From Algimonas arctica (GTDB taxonomy: Bacteria > Pseudomonadota > Alphaproteobacteria > Caulobacterales > Maricaulaceae), in assembly GCF_014652695.1 (NCBI RefSeq), contig NZ_BMZH01000001.1, forward strand, positions 310,001 to 374,000: 64,000 nucleotides of DNA, written 5' to 3'. The notes below the pieces were generated by a model, which was given only the letters and a program-made list of their open reading frames with translations, did no database searches and was not told the DNA's origin. Within the stretch, counting starts at the first letter, position 1. Each line of letters starts with the position of its first letter. The position numbers and the translations under genes were made by a program. Shown in pieces: positions 36,978 through 46,838 of the stretch.

Positions 36978-38357
36978 ATGCAAAAATGGACCCCGTCCAG
37001 CTGGCGCACAAAGCCCGCTTTGCACATTCCAAATGATTATCCGGACGTTGACGCGCTCAACGCGGTGGAGAAAACATTGGGGGGATACCCGCCACTTGTT
37101 TTCGCGGGGGAGGCGCGTCGTCTAAAAGCTCGTCTCGCGGATGTGTCCATGGGCAAAGCGTTCCTACTCCAAGGCGGTGATTGCGCCGAAAGTTTCAAGG
37201 AATTTCATCCTGACAACTTGCGCGATATGTTCCGAATCATGATGCAGATGGCCGTCGTGTTGACGTATGGCGGGGGGCAGCCTGTCGTTAAAGTTGGTCG
37301 GATTGCCGGGCAATTCGGTAAACCGCGGAGTTCGCCGATTGAAGTGCGCGACGGGATCACATTGCCGAGTTATCGCGGCGATAATATTAATGGCATGGAT
37401 TTCAACCCGGAGTCGCGCATTCCGGATCCAGAACGCCTGCTCAAAGCCTATGGCCAATCGGCGTCCACCCAGAATTTACTGCGCGCCTTTTCGTCAGGCG
37501 GCTATGCCAATCTTCGCAATATCCACAAATGGACTTTGGGATTCGTGTCCAACACAGCGGTCAGTCAGCGCTATGAAGAATTATGCGATACGATCAGCGA
37601 CGCGCTAGATTTTATGGAAGCATGTGGCGTGACCCCACAATCGACGCCACAAATGGCGGCGACGGATTACTATACCTCTCATGAAGGGCTCCTGTTGGGC
37701 TATGAGGAGGCGATGACCCGGATCGATAGTACGACGGGCCGGTGGTATGACACGTCCGCGCATATGCTCTGGATTGGGAACCGCACGCGTCAACTTGACC
37801 ATGCCCATGTCGAATTTTTCCGCGGAATCGAAAACCCCATCGCGATGAAAGTCGGCGAGGGTTTGGACCCGGATGAGCTCCTACGGCTCACGGATGTGTT
37901 GAACCCTGATAATGAACCGGGGCGCCTAACCCTGATTTGTCGCTATGGGCATGACAAAGTTGCCAAAGGTCTGCCGACTCTGGCGCGCGCCATCAAATCA
38001 GCGGGCAAACATGTCGTTTGGTCCTGCGATCCGATGCATGGCAATACGGTCAAGACAGCTTCCGGCTATAAGACGCGCCCTGTTGATCACATTATGAGCG
38101 AAGTGCGCACCTTTATGCAGGTGCTGCATAGTGAGGGCTGCTGGCCCGGTGGCGTGCATTTTGAAATGACGGGTCAGAATGTGACGGAATGTGTGGGCGG
38201 CTCTGCGCGCGTTGTACGCGAGGAAGACTTGTCATCACGCTATCACACCCATTGTGACCCCCGCCTCAACGCCGATCAAGCGCTCGAGTTGGCGTTTTTG
38301 ATTGCCGAGGAATTGAACGGATACCGTAAAGCCGACGCCGCAAAATTAGCCGTTTAA
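36978..38357 (+). CDS. aroG: Class II 3-deoxy-7-phosphoheptulonate (DAHP) synthase
   Basis: First enzyme of the shikimate pathway, joining PEP and erythrose 4-phosphate. Class II family features: N-terminal '[20 protein letters not shown]', metal Cys in '[14 protein letters not shown]', '[17 protein letters not shown]', and '[20 protein letters not shown]', '[15 protein letters not shown]'. Length 459 with the ATG at 36978 (AGGA 9 bp upstream); earlier ATGs at 36948 and 36960 lack a site. Supplies the trpE and trpFBA pathway seen elsewhere in the window. Gene symbol by class convention only. Confidence 0.95.
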   Translation: MQKWTPSSWRTKPALHIPNDYPDVDALNAVEKTLGGYPPLVFAGEARRLKARLADVSMGKAFLLQGGDCAESFKEFHPDNLRDMFRIMMQMAVVLTYGGGQPVVKVGRIAGQFGKPRSSPIEVRDGITLPSYRGDNINGMDFNPESRIPDPERLLKAYGQSASTQNLLRAFSSGGYANLRNIHKWTLGFVSNTAVSQRYEELCDTISDALDFMEACGVTPQSTPQMAATDYYTSHEGLLLGYEEAMTRIDSTTGRWYDTSAHMLWIGNRTRQLDHAHVEFFRGIENPIAMKVGEGLDPDELLRLTDVLNPDNEPGRLTLICRYGHDKVAKGLPTLARAIKSAGKHVVWSCDPMHGNTVKTASGYKTRPVDHIMSEVRTFMQVLHSEGCWPGGVHFEMTGQNVTECVGGSARVVREEDLSSRYHTHCDPRLNADQALELAFLIAEELNGYRKADAAKLAV

Positions 38358-38400
38358 AACGGCTCACGCCAATGCGTGGGTCGCGTCATAATGGCGGCAT

Positions 38401-38430
38401 AAAAAAAGCCCCGGCGAATGGCCGAGGCTT
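38401..38430 (-). terminator. Rho-independent terminator after the HU gene
   Basis: Stem AAGCCCCGGC / GCCGAGGCTT with one mismatch and a 5 nt loop; on the minus strand it ends in seven T's, 24 bp after the HU stop. Confidence 0.88.
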
Positions 38431-38453
38431 AAATTCTAAAGTGTAGAAGAGAC

Positions 38454-38720
38454 CTAGAGGTCTTTCAGGCCAACACTTGGCTTGAACTGAGCCGAGGTCT
38501 TCGCCTTGCTCATCATTTCAGCGCCAGTTTGCGGGTTGCGCATTTTGCGTGACGGGCGGTGCTTGGCAATGAACTTGCCGAAGCCAGGCAAGTTGACTTC
38601 GTTGCCGGCTTTGAGTTCAGCTGTGATGATTTCCAGAGTGCCGTTGAGCATATCGCCTGCAGAGGATTGGCTCGTGTCGCAATGGTCGGCTAGTTTGGCG
38701 ACGAGATCTTTTTTATTCAT
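38454..38720 (-). CDS. hup: HU-family DNA-binding protein
   Basis: An 88-residue HU/IHF protein that bends and compacts DNA. It has 'MNKKDLVAKLADHCDTS' start, 'LPGFGKFIAKHRPSRKMRNPQTGAEM' arm region (family RxxRxxRNPxTG), and a C-terminal 'SAQFKPSVGLKDL'. The arm Lys/Arg pattern is slightly different from E. coli HU, fitting an alphaproteobacterial paralogue; IHF cannot be fully excluded. Shine-Dalgarno GGAG lies before the ATG. Confidence 0.92.
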   Translation of the reverse strand: MNKKDLVAKLADHCDTSQSSAGDMLNGTLEIITAELKAGNEVNLPGFGKFIAKHRPSRKMRNPQTGAEMMSKAKTSAQFKPSVGLKDL

Positions 38721-38968
38721 CGGGGAGCTCCTTCGATGGATTACTCTGCGGCGACGTGCCGAGAGTGTTGTGTTGTTTCTACTCGATTCCTCGCGCGTGT
38801 CACGAAAATGCCCGCAAAAGCTGGGTTTTTCAGCTGTATAAGCTGATATTACCCTATCAAACCTACTCTCGCCCCGGATTTGGAAGCAGAATCACGTGAA
38901 ATGACCCGAATCGTTCGTCTGACGAAAACTGTTCTTGTTCTGTCATCCCCCGTCCCTAAGACGGGCGC

Positions 38969-39871
38969 ATGAGCAGTCAATTGAAGGTCGGAGTCGTCGG
39001 TGCTGGAGTCTTTGCGGGCTACCATGCGGGGAAAGTCTTCGCGCATGATCGCGCCATATTGAGCGGTATATATGATCGACATGAAGCCTCAGCCGTGGCC
39101 CTTGCAGAAAAATTTAACACGTCAGCGTTCACGGATGTCGTCGAGCTGGCTAAGATATCCGATGCCTTAATCATTGCTATTCCCGCGAGCTTTCATACGG
39201 AAGCGGCATTGATGGGCCTTGATCATGACTGTCATTTGTTAGTTGAAAAGCCGCTAGCCAGTTCGGTTGAGACGGCCACACAGATCGTGAAGGGCGCGGA
39301 AAAAGCGCACCGCGTTCTGCAAGTTGGGCATCAGGAACGGATTGTCACGCAAGTAATTGGTCTTCACGCGATCAAAGCGCGTCCAATCCAAATTGATATT
39401 ATTCGACATACCCCCCGCGCGACTCGTAACCTTGATGCAAGTGTCGTGATGGACTTGATGGTCCATGATCTTGATTTGCTCAATGCGCTCTATGGTGAAC
39501 CGGACTGGATCAACACGGAGATGGGCAAGCGCGTCTATTCAGATGAATTGGACGTTGTCCGTGCCGAAGCCGGATTTGGTGAAATGACGGCCTATCTGTC
39601 TGCGTCGCGTGACGCAGACCTCGACCGGCGCTGGGTTTTACGCTACGCCGAAGGCACAATCGAGATTGATTTTGGGCAGAAAACACTGCGCCACGACACG
39701 CCCTTCACGCTGGATGCAGAGTTTGGTTCGCGCCCGCATGTTCAGGACAATCTCGCCGCGGCTTTCGATTGTTTTGTTCGCGCCTGCCTTGACGGGACAC
39801 GTCCATTGGCCACAGGAGGCGATGGGCTCGCCGCCGTTAAAGTCGCCGCGCAGATTGAGGGGACATTATGA
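38969..39871 (+). CDS. Gfo/Idh/MocA-family oxidoreductase
   Basis: A 300-residue NAD(P)-dependent sugar-type dehydrogenase. The Rossmann motif is 'VGVVGAGVFAGYHAGKVF' (7-24), then 'LVEKPLASS' (family EKP motif) in the middle and 'MVHDLDLLNAL' (H-D-L-D) as the catalytic/metal-like region. The substrate is unknown. In some alphaproteobacteria a similar gene sits near lipid A or UDP-sugar genes; nothing of that kind is here. It overlaps the serine hydrolase by 4 bp. Confidence 0.88.
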   Translation: MSSQLKVGVVGAGVFAGYHAGKVFAHDRAILSGIYDRHEASAVALAEKFNTSAFTDVVELAKISDALIIAIPASFHTEAALMGLDHDCHLLVEKPLASSVETATQIVKGAEKAHRVLQVGHQERIVTQVIGLHAIKARPIQIDIIRHTPRATRNLDASVVMDLMVHDLDLLNALYGEPDWINTEMGKRVYSDELDVVRAEAGFGEMTAYLSASRDADLDRRWVLRYAEGTIEIDFGQKTLRHDTPFTLDAEFGSRPHVQDNLAAAFDCFVRACLDGTRPLATGGDGLAAVKVAAQIEGTL

Positions 39872-41067
39872 ACCGTTTTTTGAAACTCATCCTGATCATT
39901 GTCGGGGCTGTGCTGCTCCTCGGTGTGGGGCTGTTCGTAACAAAGGGCGACGAGATCAAACGCCTGTCGGCCGTCAACACCATGTTCGATGCTGACAAGA
40001 TCGTCGATAATTTCTCCAATATGGATCGGGGATTTCTGGTCCATCCGCTCAATGTTCCTGTGTCTGACGATTGGATCGTCAATGAAGAGCCTATTCCTGA
40101 CACGGTTGATATTGCGGGAACTGAACGCCCGTTAGCGGATGTGCTCGAAGAGCTGGATACAACTGCGCTCGTTATCGTGCGGGACGGCCAAATTATTCAC
40201 GAACGCTACTATCTGGGTACGGGTCCGGATGATCGCCGCATTAGCTGGTCGGTTGCGAAGTCCTTTATGTCGGGTCTCTATGGCAAAGCCTTGGCCGAGG
40301 GAGATATTACGAGCCTAGACGATGAGGTTACGACCTATATTCCAGAGTTAAAAGGGACGGCCTATGAAGGGGCATCCCTCCGCAATATCCTGAATATGAG
40401 CAGCGGCATCCGCTATAATGAAGACTATTTGGACCAAAAGTCCGACATCAATAAAATGGGCCGGACGATAGCGCTCGGCGGATCCCTGGATAAATATACG
40501 GCAACCTTGATGGATCGACAGTTTGAGCCGGGATCGAATTGGCAATATGTGTCGATGGATACCCATGTTGCGGCGTGGGCCTTGCGCAATGCGACGGGCC
40601 GGACCGTGCATGATCTGTGGGAAGAAACCTACAGCCCACTCGGCTTTCGTCAAAAACCTTATTATCTGGTCGATGGTAAAGACGTCGCTTTTGCGCTCGG
40701 CGGTCTCAACCTGACGACACGGGATTACGCGAAATTCGGGCAACTCTTCTTGCAAAAGGGCGAGTGGAAGGGCGAACAGCTCATTCCGGCTGATTGGGTC
40801 GCGCAATCCACCGTTCATTCCGCACCGGCCATGTCAGACCGCGGTGTCGGTTATGGTTATCAATGGTGGGTGCCTATGCCCGCCGATCAAGACTATTTCG
40901 CCGTCGGTATTTACGGCCAATATATCTACATTGATCCGAAGACGAACATTGTGATCGCAAAGAATGCGGCGGATCGTGAGTTTATGTTCGCGGATGAAGT
41001 CGGCACCCATTCTATGAATAAGAACATCGAATTGATGCGCAGTTTAGCGGCGCAGCTGGCAAAATAA
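39868..41067 (+). CDS. Serine hydrolase (beta-lactamase/transpeptidase-like family)
   Basis: A 399-residue class C beta-lactamase-fold protein, anchored by an N-terminal helix (residues 5-25). Catalytic Ser128 and Lys131 lie in 'SWSVAKSF' (SxxK); a Tyr motif and 'YGYQWW' C-terminal segment follow. Members are esterases, peptidases or beta-lactamase relatives; the sequence does not decide. It overlaps the oxidoreductase gene by 4 bp, an unusual pair, and is tail to tail with the peroxidase gene. Confidence 0.88.
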   Translation: MNRFLKLILIIVGAVLLLGVGLFVTKGDEIKRLSAVNTMFDADKIVDNFSNMDRGFLVHPLNVPVSDDWIVNEEPIPDTVDIAGTERPLADVLEELDTTALVIVRDGQIIHERYYLGTGPDDRRISWSVAKSFMSGLYGKALAEGDITSLDDEVTTYIPELKGTAYEGASLRNILNMSSGIRYNEDYLDQKSDINKMGRTIALGGSLDKYTATLMDRQFEPGSNWQYVSMDTHVAAWALRNATGRTVHDLWEETYSPLGFRQKPYYLVDGKDVAFALGGLNLTTRDYAKFGQLFLQKGEWKGEQLIPADWVAQSTVHSAPAMSDRGVGYGYQWWVPMPADQDYFAVGIYGQYIYIDPKTNIVIAKNAADREFMFADEVGTHSMNKNIELMRSLAAQLAK

Positions 41068-41093
41068 AACCGACCTCGATGAGTGGGCCGGTT
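41061..41093 (-). terminator. Terminator after the peroxidase gene
   Basis: On the minus strand the stem AACCGGCC / GGTCGGTT (8 bp with one G-U) is followed by TTTTATTTT, 25 bp past the peroxidase stop. It overlaps the serine hydrolase stop on the other strand. Confidence 0.75.
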
Positions 41094-41118
41094 CAAACGT
41101 TGATCGCGCAAATCTGAC

Positions 41119-43137
41119 TTACGGGACGATGAATACATTGTCCTGTAGCTCATCGCCGATTGAGGTGTTGGCTCGAATAACACGGGCGAGGGTGGTGCCA
41201 CGCACGCGATCAATTTCCGGCGCGGTCAGATCATTCTGATACCAAAATCGGTCTCCATCGCGGAGGTCTGTAAACTGCCGCGTGATGATCGCATGGAACA
41301 GAGGGCCTAGGTGTGATCCCGTAATGGCGTCTTCTGACAATCCGCCAATCCAAAGATCAATGTCATCGACGGATACATAACTGGCCGATAGAGCCGCAAC
41401 GGTTGTTGCATCAGATGAAATCGCGTCAAAACTGACCAGACGCGGCAGCCCCATTGCCACCCGAACGGTATTATAGTCCGGTAGACCATGATCACGACCG
41501 CGTTGAATATTCAAGCTTGGCAAGTCGAGCCCGCCATCGCCCGGCGCGCCGAATAGGAAATTACGCAAGGCATTTGTAACTTTAGCATCCACGGTTTGGT
41601 GCTTCTGTGCTGCCAAGCCTCGGATAATCGGATCCAGCGAAGTTTCCGATGTTAGCAACATAGGGGCCGTGAAGAAGGCAGACGCGAGGTCGACATGCCC
41701 ATCGCTAATTTCATCGCCATTGGCGTCCAAGCGGAGCAATTGGTCATTCAGCATAGAGTGACCGAGCCGAAACGCGGCAGCGCTGAATGCGTTATAGATG
41801 CTGGGATCAAGCGTCGCGTCATAACCGCTATAGGCGGGTAGGGCGTTTGGACCGAGAAAGGCAGGGAGCCATTCTTCGACCGTAATGATCTGCAGTTTTG
41901 CGATCACGAGCCGTCGGGTCAGTTCGAAAATTTCATCTGCCGTATTCTCGGGGAAATCTTGCTCTAATTGCGCCGCTAGTCGATTATGCTCTCGGACCCA
42001 CAATGTGTGCATCGCGGCGAGGGCGAGTTGCTCATTGACGCGGATATCCCCGGCCAAAAACAGCTGTGTCGGATCAGAAATGAAGCCAATCGCATTGGTG
42101 AGTGAGTCCTCGTTAAAAGGCAGCAGGTTGCCGTCACTCGTTTTCATGTAAGGACTGTTCGTTCCAGCACGGAGCGCGGCATTGCGGGTGTTGTCTGACC
42201 CATAAATCATGGACCCATCAATCCAGCTCGTAATCTCATTTTCTTGCTCACGTGGCATGGCCGCGGTGATGCCCGTATCCGGATCGTAAAGAGCCCGGTT
42301 AAACCCCATCTCGACTGTGCCCGTCCCATCCGGGTCAAAGTATATGTCCCCGCTAGGAATAGCGATGTTGGCCGCTTCTTCCGCACCGTCGGTGAGGTCC
42401 ATATCGTGATCGAGGAATTGTCCCCATTGCCAGATGAAATCACTGCCAGAGCGTGTATTTGGCAGGGTTTCTCCAGCATTCTGATTGACGACGGCGTTTG
42501 AGACGACGCGCGCGCTCACGCGCGCACTGCCCGCCAGAGAACTGACGCCGTCACTATAGGCACTTGGCGCGAGGCGTTGTAGATGAATGAAGGTTCCGCC
42601 CCAATCGGGGTTCGCGATATTATTGCTAGTTCCGTCATAGGTCCGAACTTCACGGCTATCGAACATGCGCCGTGCGTCCCGATCATTTCGCGCATTGCGG
42701 CGACGATCCCGCCCGTTATCTGGAATGCCCTGTGGTGACGGGCCGACAGGTCCGTTTGCTTCGTCGATGATGGTGAAGCTGACTGGCTGTGCGGCTGTCT
42801 GGCCTAAACTATCTTCGGCAAAGAATAGCAGTGTCACTTCGGCATCGTTGCGCACACTTGGCAGCATAATCTCTGTCCGAAGTGCCGCCGCATTGTCGAA
42901 CCGAACCATTGGTCCGGAGAGTTGTGACCATTCTACCGTGATGCCAGACCCATTGGTCACGGTCCCGGACACAGTGAGCGTCGACCTTTCCAGTGCTGTG
43001 TGCGCCGCGTTGACGGTTAGTAAGAGCGGGAATGTGACGGCTGTTTTGGAGGTGGTGTCAGAACTATCATCCCCACCGCAACTTGCGAGAAACGCGGTGG
43101 TGGCAATAATGGCGCAATTTGAAAGGTACTGTTTCAT
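41119..43137 (-). CDS. Animal-type heme peroxidase, predicted lipoprotein
   Basis: A 672-residue exported protein. The signal ends in a lipobox FLASCG (Cys20); residues about 35-125 form an immunoglobulin/PKD-like domain ('LTVSGTVTNGSGITVEWSQLSGP'); a Arg/Asp-rich linker follows (142-165); then a full animal heme peroxidase domain. The distal His244 sits in 'WQWGQFLDHDMDLT' with the calcium Asp next to it, the catalytic Arg is in 'HTLWVREHNRLA', and the proximal His is in 'FRLGHSMLND'. Family members make hypohalous acids or crosslink tyrosines. A membrane-anchored, Ig-linked version is worth noting. No maturation partner is nearby. Confidence 0.9.
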   Translation of the reverse strand: MKQYLSNCAIIATTAFLASCGGDDSSDTTSKTAVTFPLLLTVNAAHTALERSTLTVSGTVTNGSGITVEWSQLSGPMVRFDNAAALRTEIMLPSVRNDAEVTLLFFAEDSLGQTAAQPVSFTIIDEANGPVGPSPQGIPDNGRDRRRNARNDRDARRMFDSREVRTYDGTSNNIANPDWGGTFIHLQRLAPSAYSDGVSSLAGSARVSARVVSNAVVNQNAGETLPNTRSGSDFIWQWGQFLDHDMDLTDGAEEAANIAIPSGDIYFDPDGTGTVEMGFNRALYDPDTGITAAMPREQENEITSWIDGSMIYGSDNTRNAALRAGTNSPYMKTSDGNLLPFNEDSLTNAIGFISDPTQLFLAGDIRVNEQLALAAMHTLWVREHNRLAAQLEQDFPENTADEIFELTRRLVIAKLQIITVEEWLPAFLGPNALPAYSGYDATLDPSIYNAFSAAAFRLGHSMLNDQLLRLDANGDEISDGHVDLASAFFTAPMLLTSETSLDPIIRGLAAQKHQTVDAKVTNALRNFLFGAPGDGGLDLPSLNIQRGRDHGLPDYNTVRVAMGLPRLVSFDAISSDATTVAALSASYVSVDDIDLWIGGLSEDAITGSHLGPLFHAIITRQFTDLRDGDRFWYQNDLTAPEIDRVRGTTLARVIRANTSIGDELQDNVFIVP

Positions 43138-43364
43138 GGATAGGTCTCTCGTGAGACGCTATCGCTAACGGTTGGGTTTTGCCCAAAACCTTACGGAATC
43201 ATGACGGGGAGGCCATAATGGGGGTCCTGATACACTTTATTACAAATGGATATTTCGTCAGGTTGTGCCGTCGTTCTCGTGGTTTCCGTCAGGACTGAAC
43301 GAATTTATCCTCAAGCAGGTACACCGCTCTTGGAATGGGTCAGGCACCGGACTAGAACGGACCC

Positions 43365-45026
43365 ATGACCGCGACCCTCCGTATTGCTTCTTGCCAACTC
43401 AACCCTGTCGTCGGGGATATTTGGGGCAATGAAGCCATGATTGAGACTGGCTATGCGCGCGCGAAGTCGGATGGCGCAGACATAGCGATTTTCCCGGAAT
43501 TGATGATCATTGGGTATCCGCCTGAAGACCTCGTTTTGCGTCCCACGGTGATTGAAGATTGCCGCAGAGCCTGCCAACGATTGGCGGCTAAAACAGTTGA
43601 TGGCCCGACGATTTTGCTCACAACGCCGTGGCGGATGGATGACAAGCTCTATAACGCGGCGCTCTGGTTAGAAGAGGGCGAAATTAAACATGTACGGCTG
43701 AAGCATCATCTGCCGAACTATGGTGTCTTTGATGAGGCACGCGTGTTTTCGCGCGGACCCTTACCTGACCCCATCGTGTTTAAAGGCGTGACGATTGGCC
43801 TGCCGATCTGCGAAGATTTGTGGCAGCCGGGCGTGGCTGACTATTTAGGGGATCAAGGCGCAGAAATTATGCTGTCGCCCAATGGTTCGCCGTGGCGCCG
43901 AACGGCGCATGCGGAACGCACAGCGGCACTGGGCGAAAAGGTGTTCAACGAGGGTCTGCCGCTGGTTTATGTCAACCAGATCGGCGGGCAGGATGAACTT
44001 GTTTTTGATGGGTCCAGCTGGTCGATGGCGGCGGACGGCACCATCGTGCAATCGCTCAAAAGCTTCGTTGAAGACTATGATGTCGCCGATTGGAAGAAAA
44101 TTGACGGCACCTGGACCTGTGTAACGGCGAAAATCGAAACGCATCTGTCAGGGCTTGAGGCCGACTGGCGCGCCTGCTGTTTAGGGCTCGGCGATTATGT
44201 GAACAAGAACGGGTTCAAGCAAATCATATTGGGACTATCCGGCGGCATCGATAGCGCCATTTGCGCGGCCATTGCGGCTGATGCGCTCGGCCCGGACCGG
44301 GTCTGGTGCGTGATGATGCCAAGTGAATATACTTCGTCCGATAGTTTGGAAGATGCGAAGCTTTGCGCGGAGGCATTGGAGGTACGCTACGATATCATTG
44401 CCATCGCGCCGGCGCGCGATGCCTTTGCTGACATGTTGGCGCCGCTCTTTGACGGGCTTCAAGCGGATACGACAGAGGAGAATATTCAGTCGCGGGTGCG
44501 CGGCCTGACCTTGATGGCGCTGTCCAATAAATTTGGACCGATGCTCGTCACGACGGGCAATAAAAGCGAAATGGCCGTGGGTTATGCGACAATTTATGGC
44601 GATATGGCCGGCGGCTTTAATCCGATCAAAGACCTTTATAAGACTGAGGTTTTCGACCTCTGTAACTGGCGTAATGACCATAGGCCGGAGGATTTGTTGG
44701 GGGGAAACTCACCGATCCCGCAACGTATCATCACCAAGCCCCCGTCGGCTGAATTGCGCGAGGATCAAAAAGATAGCGACAGCTTGCCGGACTATCCCGT
44801 GCTCGACGACATCCTGATGGGGTTGATCGAACAGGAGCTGCCTGTTGAGGCGATTGTCGCGCGAGGTCATTCTAGGGACGACGTAATGCGGATCCAACGC
44901 TTGGTTTACATCGCAGAATATAAACGCCGCCAAGCCCCGCCCGGCGTGAAAATCGGCACAAAAAACTTTGGCCGTGACCGCCGTTATCCAATCACCAACC
45001 GCTATCGAGATCGCTTTGATGACTGA
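43365..45026 (+). CDS. nadE: Glutamine-dependent NAD+ synthetase
   Basis: Last step of NAD synthesis. The N-terminal nitrilase-like glutaminase domain has Glu45 ('IFPELMIIGYPPEDL'), Lys113 ('VRLKHHLPNYGVFDE') and Cys149 ('LPICEDLW'); the C-terminal synthetase domain has the P-loop SGGIDS (292-297). Length 553 is normal for the two-domain type. It overlaps the VOC-protein gene by 8 bp. Confidence 0.97.
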   Translation: MTATLRIASCQLNPVVGDIWGNEAMIETGYARAKSDGADIAIFPELMIIGYPPEDLVLRPTVIEDCRRACQRLAAKTVDGPTILLTTPWRMDDKLYNAALWLEEGEIKHVRLKHHLPNYGVFDEARVFSRGPLPDPIVFKGVTIGLPICEDLWQPGVADYLGDQGAEIMLSPNGSPWRRTAHAERTAALGEKVFNEGLPLVYVNQIGGQDELVFDGSSWSMAADGTIVQSLKSFVEDYDVADWKKIDGTWTCVTAKIETHLSGLEADWRACCLGLGDYVNKNGFKQIILGLSGGIDSAICAAIAADALGPDRVWCVMMPSEYTSSDSLEDAKLCAEALEVRYDIIAIAPARDAFADMLAPLFDGLQADTTEENIQSRVRGLTLMALSNKFGPMLVTTGNKSEMAVGYATIYGDMAGGFNPIKDLYKTEVFDLCNWRNDHRPEDLLGGNSPIPQRIITKPPSAELREDQKDSDSLPDYPVLDDILMGLIEQELPVEAIVARGHSRDDVMRIQRLVYIAEYKRRQAPPGVKIGTKNFGRDRRYPITNRYRDRFDD

Positions 45027-45432
45027 CCCGTCAGGCAGAAAATCCGGGCTAAAACTTCAATTTTTCAGCTTTTTAGTGCCGACATACGAGGCCGGGATCG
45101 ACTTTTTCATCGATGTCCTTGGGTTTACGCTGATTGAAAATACGAAACAGAGCGAGACGAAGCGATGGGTCCGTGTGGTGGGCCCTGCGGGGGGAGGCGA
45201 AATTCTACTCGTCGTCCCGTCAACAGAGCGCCAAACGAATGCCATTGGGTCACAGACCGGTGGTAAGGTCGGGTTTTTCCTGTATGCCGAGGACTTCTCG
45301 GCGGAATATGATCGGCTCAAGGCACTCGGCCTCGACTTTCAGGAAGCCGTGCGCAACGAAGCCTATGGGCAAGTTTGTGTTTTCCGTGATCCGTTTGGCA
45401 ATTTATGGGATTTGCTCGGCCCGCCGTCCTGA
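45019..45432 (+). CDS. VOC-superfamily (glyoxalase-like) protein
   Basis: A 137-residue single VOC domain. It shows 'LQFFSFLVPTYEAGIDFFIDVLGFTLIE' (first beta-alpha-beta-beta-beta unit) and 'FRDPFGNLWDLLGPP' (the usual D-P-x-G-N motif). Only part of the typical metal ligands is visible, so it could be an enzyme or a ligand binder. ATG at 45019 overlaps the nadE stop by 8 bp and fits the domain start; upstream codons belong to nadE's frame-shifted reading. Confidence 0.85.
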   Translation: MTDPSGRKSGLKLQFFSFLVPTYEAGIDFFIDVLGFTLIENTKQSETKRWVRVVGPAGGGEILLVVPSTERQTNAIGSQTGGKVGFFLYAEDFSAEYDRLKALGLDFQEAVRNEAYGQVCVFRDPFGNLWDLLGPPS

Positions 45433-45500
45433 TCCCCTGACGCGCGATTAAATGCCATCGCCCACTGTTCACGGCAAGCGGGCCGCCCTATAGCGCGGGC

Positions 45501-46838
45501 ATGTCTACACGTGTCCGCTTCGCTCCCAGTCCAACTGGTAAACTCCATGTCGGTAATGTCCGCACAGCGCTGATGAATGTGCTGCACGCCAAAAGTACAG
45601 GTGGCGTCTTCATTCTGCGAATTGACGATACAGATGTGGCCCGCGGAACACAAGAAAACGAAGATGCTATCCGTGACGATCTGAATTGGCTTGGCCTGCA
45701 TTGGCAAGAGACATTCAGTCAGTCAAAGCGCTTCAACCTTTACGAAGAAGCGGCTGAAAAGCTTAAAGAATTAGGCTTTCTCTATCCGGCTTACGATACG
45801 GCGGAAGAGCTGGATCGCCAGCGTAAATTACAAGGCGTTCAAGGCAAACCACCGATCTATGACCGTCGCGCGCTTGAACTGACAGCGGATCAAAAGGCTG
45901 CTTATGAAGCCGAAGGTCGTCAGCCGCATTGGCGGTTTAAACTGTCTGGCAATTCGGTCAGTTGGGTCGACCTCGTTCGGGGTGAGCAATCCATTGAGAC
46001 GAGCAGCATTTCCGATCCGGTTCTGATCCGGGGCGACGGCACGTTTCTTTATACGCTTCCGAGCGTTGTCGATGATATTGATGCCAAGATTACCCACGTC
46101 ATTCGCGGCGAGGACCATGTCACCAATTCTGGCGCGCAGATCGAAATTTTCCGTGCGCTGGGTGGAACAGAATTAATTTTCGCCCATACGCCTTTGCTGG
46201 TGGATCGCGATGGCGGGAAACTGTCCAAACGATTCGAGGACCTTTCTCTCTCCATGAAAAAACTGCGCGAAGAGGGTTATGAGCCGATGGCGATCCTCTC
46301 TCTTTTGGCCAAAATCGGAACATCCGATCCGGTCGAAGAACGGTTCGCGTTAAAAGAACTGGCAGAAGAATTTTCATTCGAAAAAATTGGCCGAGCGCCA
46401 GCGCGATTCGACGATGTTGAGTTGCGGGCCTTGAACGCCAAGATTTTGCACGAAACGCCTTATACTGTGGTCAAAGATCGGCTCGATACGCTCGGCGTTC
46501 ATGGCGACGAAGCGTTCTGGCTGGCTATTCGGGACAATATTGAAGTCGTCGATGACGCGGCCGGGTGGAATGCGACGCTTTATGCGCCCATGGCGGGCGT
46601 GATTGACGCGGATGACAAAGCGTTTTGCGATACGGCTGCGGAACTCATGGACGATGAGGCCGATTGGTCCGAGCTTATTAGAAAGCTCAAAGACCATACG
46701 GACCGGAAGGGCAAAGGGCTGTTCATGCCATTGCGTAAGGCCCTCACAGGCCGCAACAATGGTCCGCAAATGGGGCCGCTATTGACCCTCATGGGCGCGG
46801 ATAAAGCACGGGCGCGACTGCGTGGGCAAATCGCCTAG
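45501..46838 (+). CDS. gltX: Glutamyl-tRNA synthetase
   Basis: Class I aminoacyl-tRNA synthetase. The HIGH-type motif is HVGN (16-19), typical of the alphaproteobacterial GltX branch, and the KMSKS-type motif is KLSKR (240-244). 'FILRIDDTD' and 'HVIRGEDHVTNS' are standard. 445 residues. Alphaproteobacteria often carry two GltX proteins; the second would be elsewhere. crtB begins immediately after the stop with no gap. Confidence 0.95.
   Translation: MSTRVRFAPSPTGKLHVGNVRTALMNVLHAKSTGGVFILRIDDTDVARGTQENEDAIRDDLNWLGLHWQETFSQSKRFNLYEEAAEKLKELGFLYPAYDTAEELDRQRKLQGVQGKPPIYDRRALELTADQKAAYEAEGRQPHWRFKLSGNSVSWVDLVRGEQSIETSSISDPVLIRGDGTFLYTLPSVVDDIDAKITHVIRGEDHVTNSGAQIEIFRALGGTELIFAHTPLLVDRDGGKLSKRFEDLSLSMKKLREEGYEPMAILSLLAKIGTSDPVEERFALKELAEEFSFEKIGRAPARFDDVELRALNAKILHETPYTVVKDRLDTLGVHGDEAFWLAIRDNIEVVDDAAGWNATLYAPMAGVIDADDKAFCDTAAELMDDEADWSELIRKLKDHTDRKGKGLFMPLRKALTGRNNGPQMGPLLTLMGADKARARLRGQIA

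Noticed and set aside
45546-45557. HVGN in place of HIGH in GltX
   Set aside because: This form is standard in one alphaproteobacterial GltX group, so not an anomaly.
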